From NCBI RefSeq assembly GCF_002116635.1, contig NZ_LQPW01000150.1:1-64000 (forward strand): a DNA stretch of 64,000 nucleotides, written 5' to 3'. How positions within the stretch are numbered: position 1 is the first letter of the stretch; every line of letters begins with the position of its first letter. This document shows positions 54,710-63,024 of the stretch, piece after piece. Under the pieces are notes generated by a model that did no database searches, had not been told where the DNA came from, and was given only the letters and a program-made list of their open reading frames with translations. The position numbers and the translations under genes were made by a program. The stretch comes from Mycobacterium szulgai. Lineage in GTDB: Bacteria > Actinomycetota > Actinomycetes > Mycobacteriales > Mycobacteriaceae.

Positions 54710-56011
54710 ATGGACTTCGCGGAGCTACCGCCCGAAATCAATTCGGCCCGTATCTATTCCGGTCCCGGCTCGGCACCGCTGATGCAGGCGGCCGCGGCCT
54801 GGGCGCGGCTGTCCAACGAACTGAACGCGACCGCGGCTACCTACGAAGCGGTGATCGCCGGGCTCAGCGCGCAGGAGTGGCAGGGCGCGTCAGCGCTGTC
54901 GATGGCCGCCGCGGCGGCACCTTACGTCGCCTGGATGAAGGCCACCGCCGCTCAGGCCGAGCAGGCCGCGGCGCAGGCCGTGACCGCGGCGAACGCGTAC
55001 GAGTCGGCGTACGCGGCGACCGTTCCGCCCGTCGCGATCGCCGCCAACCGCACCTCGACGGTTGCCCTGGCCCAAACCAACATCTTCGGGCAGAACACCC
55101 CGGCGATCGCCAGCAACGAAGCCGACTACGGCGAAATGTGGGCCCAGGACATCGTCGCCATGGATGGCTACGCCGGCACCTCTGCGGCGGCATCTGAGCT
55201 GACGCCGTTCACCCCGCCCCCGGCGACTACCACCGAGAGCGCACTGACCGCCGAACCGGCCGCGGCCGTGTCCGCGCTGACCGCGCCCGCGGCGTCGATC
55301 GGCCTACCGACACCGATCGGCGACCTGGACCTGCTGGTCGCGGCGGCCGTGGTGGTCGCGGCCGTCAGCACCGGCGTACAGGGGGCGCAGCTGGTCGAGG
55401 TCTATCGACACGACGCCATCTCCGAGGACGACGCCAGTCGTGGCTGCGGCGGCATCGACGACAGCGGCGCGGCCGGCGGGGGAAACATCTCGGTCCCGGG
55501 CGGCGCGCGGGCCGACGATGCGAACCCGGGGGCGTCGGGACGCCTGGTGCCGGGGGTCAAGCCGCCGGTCGCCGCGCTTTCGGGCTATTCGTCCAACGCC
55601 GGCGGGCTATCCGTGCCGCAGAGCTGGTACCAGCCACCAGCGGTGCGCCAGATCGCTGCAATGTTCCCCAACGCCACACCGATGTACATGACCGGCAGTT
55701 CCGACGGCTCATACGCCGGCCTGGCGGCCGCCGGTCTGGCGGGCACCAGCGTGGCCGGGCTGGCGGCGCGCGGCAGTTCCTCCTCGGGAACGAGCACCCA
55801 GCCCACCACACCGGGCGGCGGTGCCGGCGGAGCCGCGGCGGCGGCCAAGCCCGCGGCGAACCAACCCGCAATACCGGCGGCGGCGGCCGGCGCGCACTTT
55901 CCGGGACTGCCGGCTGGCCTGCCCCCTGGCGTCGTCGCCAACCTCGCGGCAACCCTGGCCGCGATTCCCGGGGCCACGATCATCGTGGTGCCGCCGAACC
56001 CGAATCAGTAG
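54710..56011 (+). CDS. PPE family protein, PPE-SVP subgroup (PPE9-like position)
   Basis: 433 residues: MDFAELPPEINSARIYSGPG, EWQGAS (WxG position) and YGEMWAQDIVAMDGYAG in the PPE domain, then a hydrophobic alanine-valine stretch (LDLLVAAAVVVAAVSTGVQ), the SVP motif GGLSVPQSWYQ, and a proline-alanine tail ending IIVVPPNPNQ. The ATG at 54710 follows AGGAGGG. It sits where gene order flips relative to M. tuberculosis. Rv0388c at the matching place is, as I recall, much shorter, so this would be a full-length version. Confidence 0.93.
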   Translation: MDFAELPPEINSARIYSGPGSAPLMQAAAAWARLSNELNATAATYEAVIAGLSAQEWQGASALSMAAAAAPYVAWMKATAAQAEQAAAQAVTAANAYESAYAATVPPVAIAANRTSTVALAQTNIFGQNTPAIASNEADYGEMWAQDIVAMDGYAGTSAAASELTPFTPPPATTTESALTAEPAAAVSALTAPAASIGLPTPIGDLDLLVAAAVVVAAVSTGVQGAQLVEVYRHDAISEDDASRGCGGIDDSGAAGGGNISVPGGARADDANPGASGRLVPGVKPPVAALSGYSSNAGGLSVPQSWYQPPAVRQIAAMFPNATPMYMTGSSDGSYAGLAAAGLAGTSVAGLAARGSSSSGTSTQPTTPGGGAGGAAAAAKPAANQPAIPAAAAGAHFPGLPAGLPPGVVANLAATLAAIPGATIIVVPPNPNQ

Positions 56012-56015
56012 TCCG

Positions 56016-56684
56016 TTACGGCTGGCCGGGCAATAGCCGGACCATCAACCCGTTGCCCTCGGCCAGCACCGCCTCGCTAGGCCCGTTCGCGTCGACCAGT
56101 TCTGCCGTCACGAACGCCTTGCGGCCCTCGGTGCGGCTCACCCGCCCGCGGATCAGCAGCGGCGTATCGATCGGGGTGACCTTGCGGTAATCCACGTGCA
56201 GGAACGCCGTGCGGCTGATCGGTCGTCCCGCCGCGTGCGAAATCATGCCGAACATGTGGTCAAACAGCAGCGGCAGCACACCGCCGTGCACCGCGGAGTT
56301 ACCTCCTACGTGAAATCTGGTGAAGGACCCGGTCATCTCGACGCCGTCGGGCTCATAGCGGGTCAAGGTCCACGGTGGCAGCAACAGGCTGCCCATGCCG
56401 GGCAGGTCCGGCGTCCGGCCGGCCGGCGCCTTGCCCTCTTCGGCCTGAAATGGGCCGAGCAGCTCGACCAGCACGGCGGCGCGCTGCGCCGCCTCGTCCC
56501 ACACGTCGTCGCCGGGATCGGCGGACACCGCCAGATCCTGCAACCGGCGCATGGTCGCCACGAAGTTGCGGAAGCCGGCGCCCGGATTGGCCGGACCGTA
56601 TTCGGGAAAGCCGCCGTGGTGCTCGTATTCAGGATCTTCGTCTTCGGGCCGCGGTTCCGGCGCGATCGACGAGTAGTGCGTCAC
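56016..56684 (-). CDS. HotDog-fold thioesterase, Rv0356c-like
   Basis: 222 residues. The C-terminal half is a PaaI-like HotDog domain: FHVGGNSAVHGGVLPLLFDH (catalytic-loop HGG) and TAFLHVDYRKVTPIDTPLLI. The acidic N-terminus (PEPRPEDEDPEYEHHGG) is probably flexible. It likely hydrolyses an acyl-CoA. The GTG overlaps the purA stop as GTGA. Confidence 0.9.
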   Translation of the reverse strand: MTHYSSIAPEPRPEDEDPEYEHHGGFPEYGPANPGAGFRNFVATMRRLQDLAVSADPGDDVWDEAAQRAAVLVELLGPFQAEEGKAPAGRTPDLPGMGSLLLPPWTLTRYEPDGVEMTGSFTRFHVGGNSAVHGGVLPLLFDHMFGMISHAAGRPISRTAFLHVDYRKVTPIDTPLLIRGRVSRTEGRKAFVTAELVDANGPSEAVLAEGNGLMVRLLPGQP

Positions 56685-57979
56685 CGGCGCGCCGCCAGGA
56701 TGTCGCGGCGCACGATGGTCTGATCCCGTCCAGGACCGACCCCGATGCACGAAATGGGTGCTCCGGCAAGCTCTTCCAGCCGCAACACGTAGTCGCGCGC
56801 CTTGGCCGGCAGGTCGTCGAATTCGCGCGCGGCCGAGATGTCTTCCCACCAGCCGGGCATCTCTTCGTAGATCGGCGTGGCGCCGCAGAGGTCACTTTGG
56901 GTCATCGGCATCTCGTGGGTGCGCTTGCCGTCGATCTCGTAGCCGACGCACACCGGGACGGTTTCCAGGCTGGACAGCACGTCGAGCTTGGTCAAAAAGA
57001 AGTCGGTGATGCCGTTGACCCGGGTCGCATACCGCGCGATGACCGCATCGAACCAGCCGCAGCGCCGGCGCCGCCCGGTCGTCACACCGAATTCGCCGCC
57101 GGTCTTGGACAGGTACTCGCCGTTCTCGTCGAACAGCTCGGTGGGGAACGGGCCGGAGCCCACCCGGGTGGTGTAGGCCTTGAGAATCCCGAGCACGGTG
57201 GTGATCCGGGTCGGACCGATGCCGGATCCGACGGCCGCACCGCCCGCCGTCGGATTCGACGACGTCACGTACGGGTAGGTGCCGTGGTCGACGTCGAGCA
57301 GGGTGCCCTGCGAGCCTTCGAGCAACACGGTTTCGCCTGCCTCCAGCGCGGCGTTGAGCAGCAGCCGGGTGTCGGCGATGCGATGCTGGAAACCCTCGGC
57401 CTGCTCCAGCAGCGCCTCGACGACCTGGTCGGGCTCCAGCGCCTTGCGGTTGTAGATCTTTACCAGCACCTGGTTCTTGAACTCGAGTGCGGCCTCGACC
57501 TTGTGGGTGAGCTGTTCGGGGTTCAGCACATCGGCAACCCGGATCCCCATCCGGGCGATCTTGTCTTGATAGCAGGGCCCGATGCCGCGGCCGGTGGTGC
57601 CGATCTTCTTGCTGCCCATGTAGCGCTCGGTGACCTTGTCGATGGCGACGTGGTAGGGCATCAGCAGGTGGGCGTCGGCGGAGATCAGCAGCTTGGAGGT
57701 GTCGACGCCGCGGTCTTCCAGGCCCTTGAGTTCGTCCAGCAGCACGCCGGGATCCACCACCACGCCGTTGCCGATGACGTTGGTGACACCGGGCGTCAGC
57801 ACACCCGAGGGGATGAGGTGCAACGCGAAGTTCTCACCGGTCGGCAACACCACGGTGTGCCCGGCGTTGTTGCCGCCCTGATAGCGCACCACCCAGTGCA
57901 CCCGGCCACCGAGCAGATCAGTGGCCTTACCTTTGCCCTCGTCGCCCCATTGGGCGCCGATGAGGACGACTGCCGGCAT
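56681..57979 (-). CDS. purA: Adenylosuccinate synthetase PurA
   Basis: 432 residues: VVLIGAQWGDEGKGKATDLL (GTP P-loop), QGGNNAGHTVV, TTGRGIGPCYQDK and GVTTGRRRRCGWFD. It makes adenylosuccinate from IMP and aspartate. The ATG at 57979 (MPAVVLIG) is the standard start; upstream in-frame sequence is made of a 58-base tandem repeat. Coupled to the thioesterase gene. Confidence 0.98.
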   Translation of the reverse strand: MPAVVLIGAQWGDEGKGKATDLLGGRVHWVVRYQGGNNAGHTVVLPTGENFALHLIPSGVLTPGVTNVIGNGVVVDPGVLLDELKGLEDRGVDTSKLLISADAHLLMPYHVAIDKVTERYMGSKKIGTTGRGIGPCYQDKIARMGIRVADVLNPEQLTHKVEAALEFKNQVLVKIYNRKALEPDQVVEALLEQAEGFQHRIADTRLLLNAALEAGETVLLEGSQGTLLDVDHGTYPYVTSSNPTAGGAAVGSGIGPTRITTVLGILKAYTTRVGSGPFPTELFDENGEYLSKTGGEFGVTTGRRRRCGWFDAVIARYATRVNGITDFFLTKLDVLSSLETVPVCVGYEIDGKRTHEMPMTQSDLCGATPIYEEMPGWWEDISAAREFDDLPAKARDYVLRLEELAGAPISCIGVGPGRDQTIVRRDILAARR

Positions 57980-57990
57980 GACGTGCTCCC

Positions 57991-58106
57991 GCCTGGGTCT
58001 AATGGTGACGACCCGCTGCGCCCGGCCGGCGCCGCGCTTGCGATCGCCGCCTGGGTCTAATGGTGACGACCCGCTGCGCCCGGCCGGCGCCGCGCTTGCG
58101 ATCGCC
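57991..58106. repeat. Two identical 58-base tandem units before purA
   Basis: Units 57991-58048 and 58049-58106 appear identical, each starting GCCTGGGTCTAATGGTGACG and ending CGCTTGCGATCGCC. They begin 12 bases before the purA ATG, so they fill its 5' region. It is a candidate variable-number repeat. Confidence 0.85.
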
Positions 58107-58184
58107 ACCTGCTCTCCCGGGTTGTCCCCGCTTATTGTGGTCCAGCCGGTGACCTACCCTACCTAGCGGTTAACGAGGAGTGTC

Positions 58185-58823
58185 ATGAATGCGGCCGTGT
58201 TGCTGTTCGGCGATTCCGGCGTGCCGCGGCCGCTGGTCGGTTTGCCGGTCTTCGTTCGCGAGCCGGACAGCGGCTTGGACGCGGCTGACGGGCCCTATCG
58301 GCGATTGATCGTGGTGGGCACCGACGCCGACCTGGCCGCCGTACTCACCCGGTTATTGCGCGCCGAGCGACTCGACGTCGAGGTCGGCTATGTGCCGCGC
58401 CGGCGCACGCCGGCGACCCGGGTCTATCGGTTGCCTGCCGGACGCCGCGCGGCCCGGCGGGCCCGGCGTGGGACCGCCGCCCGGGTCCCGCTGATCCGCG
58501 ACGAGACCGGCACCGTGATCGTGGGCCGGGCCAGCTGGCGGCCGGCCGGCGACGAGTCGGTGATCCATGGCGAGGCCGTCGTCGACGACACGGTGCTGTT
58601 CGACGGCGACGTCACCGGCGTGTCCATCGAGCCGACGGCGGCGCTACCCGGCCTGCGCGCCGCGCTGCCCGGCCGGCGGCCGTGGCGCCGCTGGGTCAGT
58701 GGGCGCGCCGTCCAGCTGGGCACGACCGGCGCCGCGGTGCTGCGCGACGGCGTTACGGCACCCCGCAAGGTGCGGCGCTCAACCTTCTACCGCAACATCG
58801 AGGGATGGTTGTTGGTTCGGTAG
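58185..58823 (+). CDS. Conserved protein, Rv0358-like
   Basis: 212 residues, arginine-rich in the middle (RRAARRARRG). No domain is recognised with certainty: RLIVVGTDADLAAVLTRLLR suggests a Rossmann-like start and PLIRDETGTVIVG a beta strand pair. It is next to purA divergently and overlaps the site-2 protease gene by 19 bases, as in M. tuberculosis. The function is unknown. Confidence 0.85.
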   Translation: MNAAVLLFGDSGVPRPLVGLPVFVREPDSGLDAADGPYRRLIVVGTDADLAAVLTRLLRAERLDVEVGYVPRRRTPATRVYRLPAGRRAARRARRGTAARVPLIRDETGTVIVGRASWRPAGDESVIHGEAVVDDTVLFDGDVTGVSIEPTAALPGLRAALPGRRPWRRWVSGRAVQLGTTGAAVLRDGVTAPRKVRRSTFYRNIEGWLLVR

Positions 58824-59575
58824 TACGACCCAGCCCGATCTTCCTGGGCCTCATCGCGGCCACCGCCGTCGGCGGCGCACTGGCCTGGGCGGCCGGGGCG
58901 AGCGTGCGTCCGCTGTCCTATGCCGGGGTGTTCATCTTCGTGATCGCCGGCTGGTTGGTGTCGCTGTGCCTGCACGAGTTCAGCCACGCGTTCACCGCCT
59001 GGCGCTTCGGCGACCAGGACGTGGCCCTGCGCGGCTACCTGAGCCTGGACCCGCGCCGCTACAGCCATCCCATGCTGTCGCTGGGTTTGCCGATGTTGTT
59101 CATCGCGCTCGGTGGCATCGGCCTGCCCGGCGGCGCGGTGTACCTACACACCTGGTTCATGAGCGCGCGGCGGCGCACCCTGGTCAGCCTGGCCGGACCC
59201 GCAGCCAACCTGCTGCTGGCTGTGTTGCTGCTGGTGACAACGCAGCTGCTGTACAACCCGGCGCACGCGGTGTTGTGGGCGGGCGTGGCGTTTCTGGGGT
59301 TCCTGCAGATCACCGCGGTAGTGCTGAACCTGCTGCCCATCCCGGGCCTGGACGGTTACGACGCGCTGGAGCCGCACCTGAGTCCCGAGACGCAGCGCGC
59401 GGTGGCACCGGCCAAGCAATTCGCACCCTTTTTTCTGCTGTTCTTCTTCCTGGCACCCGTGCTTAACCGGTGGCTCTTCGGGCTTGTGTACTGGTTGTTC
59501 GATCTCTCCGGTGTGCCGCATTGGCTGGCGGCCGCGGGTGGCACGCTGACCCGGTTCTGGAGCATCTGGTTCTGA
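58805..59575 (+). CDS. Site-2 protease family membrane metallopeptidase, Rv0359-like
   Basis: 256 residues, about six membrane helices. Zinc site HEFSHAFTAWRFGD in helix 2 and the partner motif NLLPIPGLDGYDAL, the hallmarks of M50 proteases that cut inside the membrane. No PDZ domain is present. The substrate is unknown; an anti-sigma factor or lipid-linked protein is possible by analogy. The start ATG lies inside the end of the preceding gene. Confidence 0.92.
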   Translation: MVVGSVVRPSPIFLGLIAATAVGGALAWAAGASVRPLSYAGVFIFVIAGWLVSLCLHEFSHAFTAWRFGDQDVALRGYLSLDPRRYSHPMLSLGLPMLFIALGGIGLPGGAVYLHTWFMSARRRTLVSLAGPAANLLLAVLLLVTTQLLYNPAHAVLWAGVAFLGFLQITAVVLNLLPIPGLDGYDALEPHLSPETQRAVAPAKQFAPFFLLFFFLAPVLNRWLFGLVYWLFDLSGVPHWLAAAGGTLTRFWSIWF

Positions 59576-59581
59576 TAACTA

Positions 59582-59611
59582 TTGCAATATATGCGTTATT
59601 ACGCATATATT
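59582..59611. promoter_or_regulatory. Promoter with palindromic operator for the CDF transporter
   Basis: TTGCAA (59582-59587), 18 bases, TATATT (59606-59611), then seven bases to the ATG make a strong leaderless promoter. Overlaid is a perfect inverted repeat AATATATGCGT-TATT-ACGCATATATT (59586-59611). An AT-rich palindrome covering the spacer and -10 resembles ArsR/SmtB-type metal repressor sites. Confidence 0.75.
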
Positions 59612-59618
59612 ACTGCGC

Positions 59619-60524
59619 ATGGGCGCAGGCCACAGTCACAGTCATACCCCCACCGAGGCGGACGCTTCGCGGATGATTCCGCGGATGGTGATCGCGGCGG
59701 GCATCCTCGCTGCGTTCTTCGTGGTGGAGCTGACCACCTCGCTGCTGATCAACTCGATCGCGCTGCTGGCCGATGCCGGACACATGCTGACCGACGTGGT
59801 GGCCGTGTTCATGGGTCTGGCCGCGGTCGTGCTGGCCCGCCGCGGCAGCTCCTCCCCCAACCGCACCTTCGGCTGGCACCGCGCCGAGGTGTTCACCGCG
59901 GTGGCCAACGCCGTGCTGCTGATCGGCGTCGCGCTGTTCATCCTCTTCGAAGCGATCGAACGCCTCCGTGAGGCACCGTCGATCCCGGGCGTGCCGATGG
60001 TCGTGGTGGCGCTGGCCGGCCTGCTCGCCAACTTCGTGGTCGCGCTGTTGCTGCGCTCGCACGCCGACGGCAGTCTCGCGGTCAAGGGCGCCTACATGGA
60101 GGTGGTCGCCGACACCGTCGGCAGCCTGGGCGTGTTGATCGCCGGCATCGTCACCATCACGACGAGCTGGCCGTATGCCGACGTGGTGGTTGCCGTCCTG
60201 GTCGCGCTGTGGGTGCTGCCGCGGGCGATCGCGCTGGCCCGGGCCGCGCTGCGGATTCTGTCCGAGTCCTCACCGGCGCACATCGACGTCGACGCCTTGC
60301 GCCACGCGCTGGGCGACGTCGACGGGGTGAGCGATGTGCACGACCTGCACGTGTGGACGCTGTCGCCCGGCAAAGACATGGTTACCGCGCACCTGACCAG
60401 CGACGGCGACTCCGCCCGGGTGCTGCACGACGCGCGCGAGGTGTTGCATGAGCACGGGCTGGACCACGCCACCGTCCAGATCGAGTCCGCGGACGGCGAC
60501 GCGCACTGCAGCGAGACCTACTAA
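59619..60524 (+). CDS. Cation diffusion facilitator (Zn/Co/Cd efflux type)
   Basis: 301 residues with six predicted helices and the CDF pattern: histidine-rich start GAGHSHSHTP, ALLADAGHMLTDVVAVFMGL (HxxxD metal site in helix 2), GWHRAEV, AYMEVVADTVGSLGVLIAG (helix 5 site), and a cytoplasmic domain with VHDLHVWTLSPGKDMVTAHL. It exports divalent metal, most likely zinc. The ATG follows a leaderless-type promoter bearing a palindromic operator. I do not recall this gene here in M. tuberculosis. Confidence 0.94.
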   Translation: MGAGHSHSHTPTEADASRMIPRMVIAAGILAAFFVVELTTSLLINSIALLADAGHMLTDVVAVFMGLAAVVLARRGSSSPNRTFGWHRAEVFTAVANAVLLIGVALFILFEAIERLREAPSIPGVPMVVVALAGLLANFVVALLLRSHADGSLAVKGAYMEVVADTVGSLGVLIAGIVTITTSWPYADVVVAVLVALWVLPRAIALARAALRILSESSPAHIDVDALRHALGDVDGVSDVHDLHVWTLSPGKDMVTAHLTSDGDSARVLHDAREVLHEHGLDHATVQIESADGDAHCSETY

Positions 60525-60532
60525 GGGCCCGA

Positions 60533-60946
60533 CTAAAGACCGAGGGCCTGGCGCGCGGCGGGGTCGCAGTCGTCGAGCAGATCCAGGCAGCGGTACAGCT
60601 CGTCGGTCTCGCCGATGGCGTCGGCGGCACGGGCCAGCGCGGCCACGCACCGCAAAAAGCCCTGGTTCGGTTCGTGTGCATAGGGCACCGGACCGAAGCC
60701 TTTCCAGCCGTTGCGGCGCAATTGGTCGAGGCCACGGTGATAACCGGTGCGGGCATATGCGTAGGCGGTGACGGCTTTGTCGTCGGCCAGTGCCTGCTCA
60801 GCCAACGTCGCCCAGGCCACCGAGGCCGACGGATGCGCGGCCGCGACAATGCTCGGGTTTTCGCCGGCCAGCAGCTCCTCTTCGGCTTCGCCGCCAGGGG
60901 GCAGCAGGATCGGATCAGGTCCCAGGAGATCACCCATCTGCGTCAT
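60533..60946 (-). CDS. DUF3151 protein, Rv0360c-like
   Basis: 137 residues of helical repeats: PSIVAAAHPSASVAWATLAE, AYAYARTGYHRGLDQLRRNG, GFLRCVAALARAADAIGE. This is DUF3151, TPR-like and conserved in actinobacteria; the role is unknown. It is convergent with the CDF gene, nine bases apart. A start four codons further in (MGDLLGPDP) is possible. Confidence 0.9.
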   Translation of the reverse strand: MTQMGDLLGPDPILLPPGGEAEEELLAGENPSIVAAAHPSASVAWATLAEQALADDKAVTAYAYARTGYHRGLDQLRRNGWKGFGPVPYAHEPNQGFLRCVAALARAADAIGETDELYRCLDLLDDCDPAARQALGL

Positions 60947-60955
60947 GGGCTCTAT

Positions 60956-61021
60956 TGTGCCGTTCCGCGTGTGTGCCGTTCCGCGTGTGTGCCGTTCCGC
61001 GTGATTGTGCCGTTCCGCGTC
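60956..61021. repeat. Four 16-base tandem repeats
   Basis: TGTGCCGTTCCGCGTG is present at 60956, 60972, 60988 and, after two extra bases and with one change at the end, 61006. It fills the divergent promoter region between Rv0360c-like and Rv0361-like genes, so copy number could change promoter spacing. Confidence 0.9.
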
Positions 61022-61049
61022 GCGGCTGGCGGGTCGCTAAGCTCCTTTC

Positions 61050-61841
61050 ATGCCCAACGCACCCGAGCCCGACCGCGACGGCACTGAAGACACCGGCACC
61101 GAACCCCCCCTGATTCCGAACGACTCGGAAACCGAAACCGTGGTGATCAGCAAATCCGATCCGCCGGAAGCTCCGGAGCCGCTCAACCCGGATGCGCCGC
61201 GCGAACGCCGCTTCACCGCTCCGGGCTTCGACGCCAAAGAGACCCAGGTCATCGCCACCGCCCCCGAGGCCGCCACCGAGGTCTTCCAGACCCATCCCGG
61301 TCCGGGCGGCTCGCCGACACCGCCCGGCATGCATCCGAAAACGGCTGTGCCGCAATCCATCCCACCGCGTGACAGCGGCAAGCCGGGGTCGTCCAAGCAA
61401 CACAAATGGGGCTGGGTGCTGGCGATCGTGGTGATCGTGCTCGCGTTAGCGGCAATCGCCATCCTGGGCACCGTGCTGCTGACCCGGACCAAGCATTCGA
61501 AGGTGTCGCAGGAAGAACAAGTGCGACACACCATCCAGAGCTTTGACATCGCGATCCAGACCGGCGATCTGACGGCGCTGCGCAGCATCACCTGTGGCAC
61601 CACCCGCGATGGTTACGTCGAGTACGACGAAAAGGCTTGGGCGGAAAGCTATCGCCGGGTTTCGGCGGCCAAGCAGTATCCGGTGATCGCCAGCATCGAC
61701 CAGGTCGTGGTCAACGGCCAGCACGCCGAGGCCAACATCACCACGTTCATGGCCTACGACCCGCAGCTGCGCTCGACCCGCAGCCTCGACCTACAGTTCC
61801 GCGACGATCAGTGGAAGATCTGCCAAGCGCCCTCGAACTAG
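61050..61841 (+). CDS. Single-pass membrane protein, Rv0361-like
   Basis: 263 residues: a long acidic, proline-rich cytoplasmic part (1-120), one membrane helix (WGWVLAIVVIVLALAAIAIL), then an outer domain of about 110 residues of the DUF4878/NTF2-like type (VRHTIQSFDIAIQTGDLTAL, LDLQFRDDQWKICQ) with cysteines in ITCGT and KICQ. The function is unknown. No mgtE gene follows it, unlike M. tuberculosis as I recall. Confidence 0.88.
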   Translation: MPNAPEPDRDGTEDTGTEPPLIPNDSETETVVISKSDPPEAPEPLNPDAPRERRFTAPGFDAKETQVIATAPEAATEVFQTHPGPGGSPTPPGMHPKTAVPQSIPPRDSGKPGSSKQHKWGWVLAIVVIVLALAAIAILGTVLLTRTKHSKVSQEEQVRHTIQSFDIAIQTGDLTALRSITCGTTRDGYVEYDEKAWAESYRRVSAAKQYPVIASIDQVVVNGQHAEANITTFMAYDPQLRSTRSLDLQFRDDQWKICQAPSN

Positions 61842-61860
61842 CCGTCTAACGCTCGCGCCG

Positions 61861-61912
61861 AGCGTGCACTGATTGCGAGATTCGGGCCAGATTTTCGCAG
61901 TGAGTGCACGCT
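61861..61912. terminator. Hairpin between convergent genes
   Basis: AGCGTGCACT (61861-61870) pairs with AGTGCACGCT (61903-61912); TGCGA (61874-61878) pairs with TCGCA (61895-61899) after symmetric 3-base bulges, leaving a 16-base loop. It has no T run. It is probably a bidirectional terminator for the Rv0361-like gene and fba. Confidence 0.65.
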
Positions 61913-61925
61913 GGGCGGCAGAGGG

Positions 61926-62963
61926 TCAACTCGAGCTGAGCGCCTTGCCGGCGCAGTGCAGATCGTTGCAGGCCTCGATGACCCGCTCGGTCATCGCGGC
62001 CTCGGCCTTCTTCAGATAGCTGCGCGGGTCGTAGACCTTCTTGGCGCCCACCTCGCCGTCGACCTTGAGCACGCCGTCGTAGTTGGTGAACATGTGGCCG
62101 GCGATCGGGCGGGTGAACGCGTACTGGGTGTCGGTGTCGACGTTCATCTTCACCACCCCGTAGCGCAACGCCTCCTCGATCTCTGACTTCTCCGAGCCCG
62201 AGCCGCCGTGGAAGACGAAGTCGAACGGCTTCGCGTCGTCCGCGAGACCGAGTTTGGCCGCCGCCACCTTCTGCCCTTGGGCCAGGATGTCGGGGCGCAG
62301 CTTGACGTTGCCGGGCTTGTAGACCCCGTGCACGTTGCCGAACGTCGCGGCCAGCAGGTACTTGCCGTGTTCGCCGTGGCCCAGAGCGTCGATGGTCTTC
62401 TCGAAGTCCTTTGGGGTGGTGTAGAGCTTGTCGTTGATCTCGTTGGCGACGCCGTCCTCTTCGCCGCCCACCACGCCGATCTCGATCTCCAGGATGATCT
62501 TGGCGGCCGCGGCCTGCTTCAGCAGCTCTCGGGCGATCTCCAGGTTCTCGTCGATCGGCACCGCGGAACCGTCCCACATGTGCGACTGGAACAGCGGGTC
62601 CCGGCCCTTGCCCACTCTTTCTGCGGAGATGGCCAGCAGTGGGCGCACGTAGGTGTCGAGCTTGTCCTTAGGGCAGTGGTCGGTGTGCAGCGCGACGTTG
62701 ATCGGGTATTTGGCGGCGATGACGTGGGTGAACTCGGCCAGGGCCACGGCCCCGGTCACCATGTCCTTGACGCCCAGGCCGGAGCCGAACTCCGCACCAC
62801 CGGTGGAGAACTGGATGATGCCGTCGCTGCCGGCATCGGCGAAGCCTTTGATTGCCGCGTTGACGGTTTCCGAGGAGGTGCAGTTGATAGCCGGAAATGC
62901 GTACGAGTTCTGTTTCGCACGGCCCAGCATCTCGGCGTAGACCTCGGGCGTTGCGATGGGCAT
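61926..62963 (-). CDS. fba: Class II fructose-bisphosphate aldolase Fba
   Basis: 345 residues, the actinobacterial class II form: YAFPAINCTSSETVNAAIKG, HTDHCPKDKLDTYV with zinc-binding histidine, LEIEIGVVGGEEDG, ATFGNVHGVY and FVFHGGSGSEKSEI. It cleaves fructose-1,6-bisphosphate in glycolysis and works in reverse for gluconeogenesis. The ATG at 62963 follows AGGAGGAAG. Upstream in-frame codons are not part of the gene. Confidence 0.98.
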   Translation of the reverse strand: MPIATPEVYAEMLGRAKQNSYAFPAINCTSSETVNAAIKGFADAGSDGIIQFSTGGAEFGSGLGVKDMVTGAVALAEFTHVIAAKYPINVALHTDHCPKDKLDTYVRPLLAISAERVGKGRDPLFQSHMWDGSAVPIDENLEIARELLKQAAAAKIILEIEIGVVGGEEDGVANEINDKLYTTPKDFEKTIDALGHGEHGKYLLAATFGNVHGVYKPGNVKLRPDILAQGQKVAAAKLGLADDAKPFDFVFHGGSGSEKSEIEEALRYGVVKMNVDTDTQYAFTRPIAGHMFTNYDGVLKVDGEVGAKKVYDPRSYLKKAEAAMTERVIEACNDLHCAGKALSSS

Positions 62964-63024
62964 GAAACTTCCTCCTACAAGGCTGGGTCCACTCAGTATT
63001 ACAACGCCGGTATGTTGAAGCGTC

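Noticed and set aside
60956..61021. Possible CRISPR array
   Set aside because: The 16-base units are directly adjacent with no spacers; this is a simple tandem repeat.
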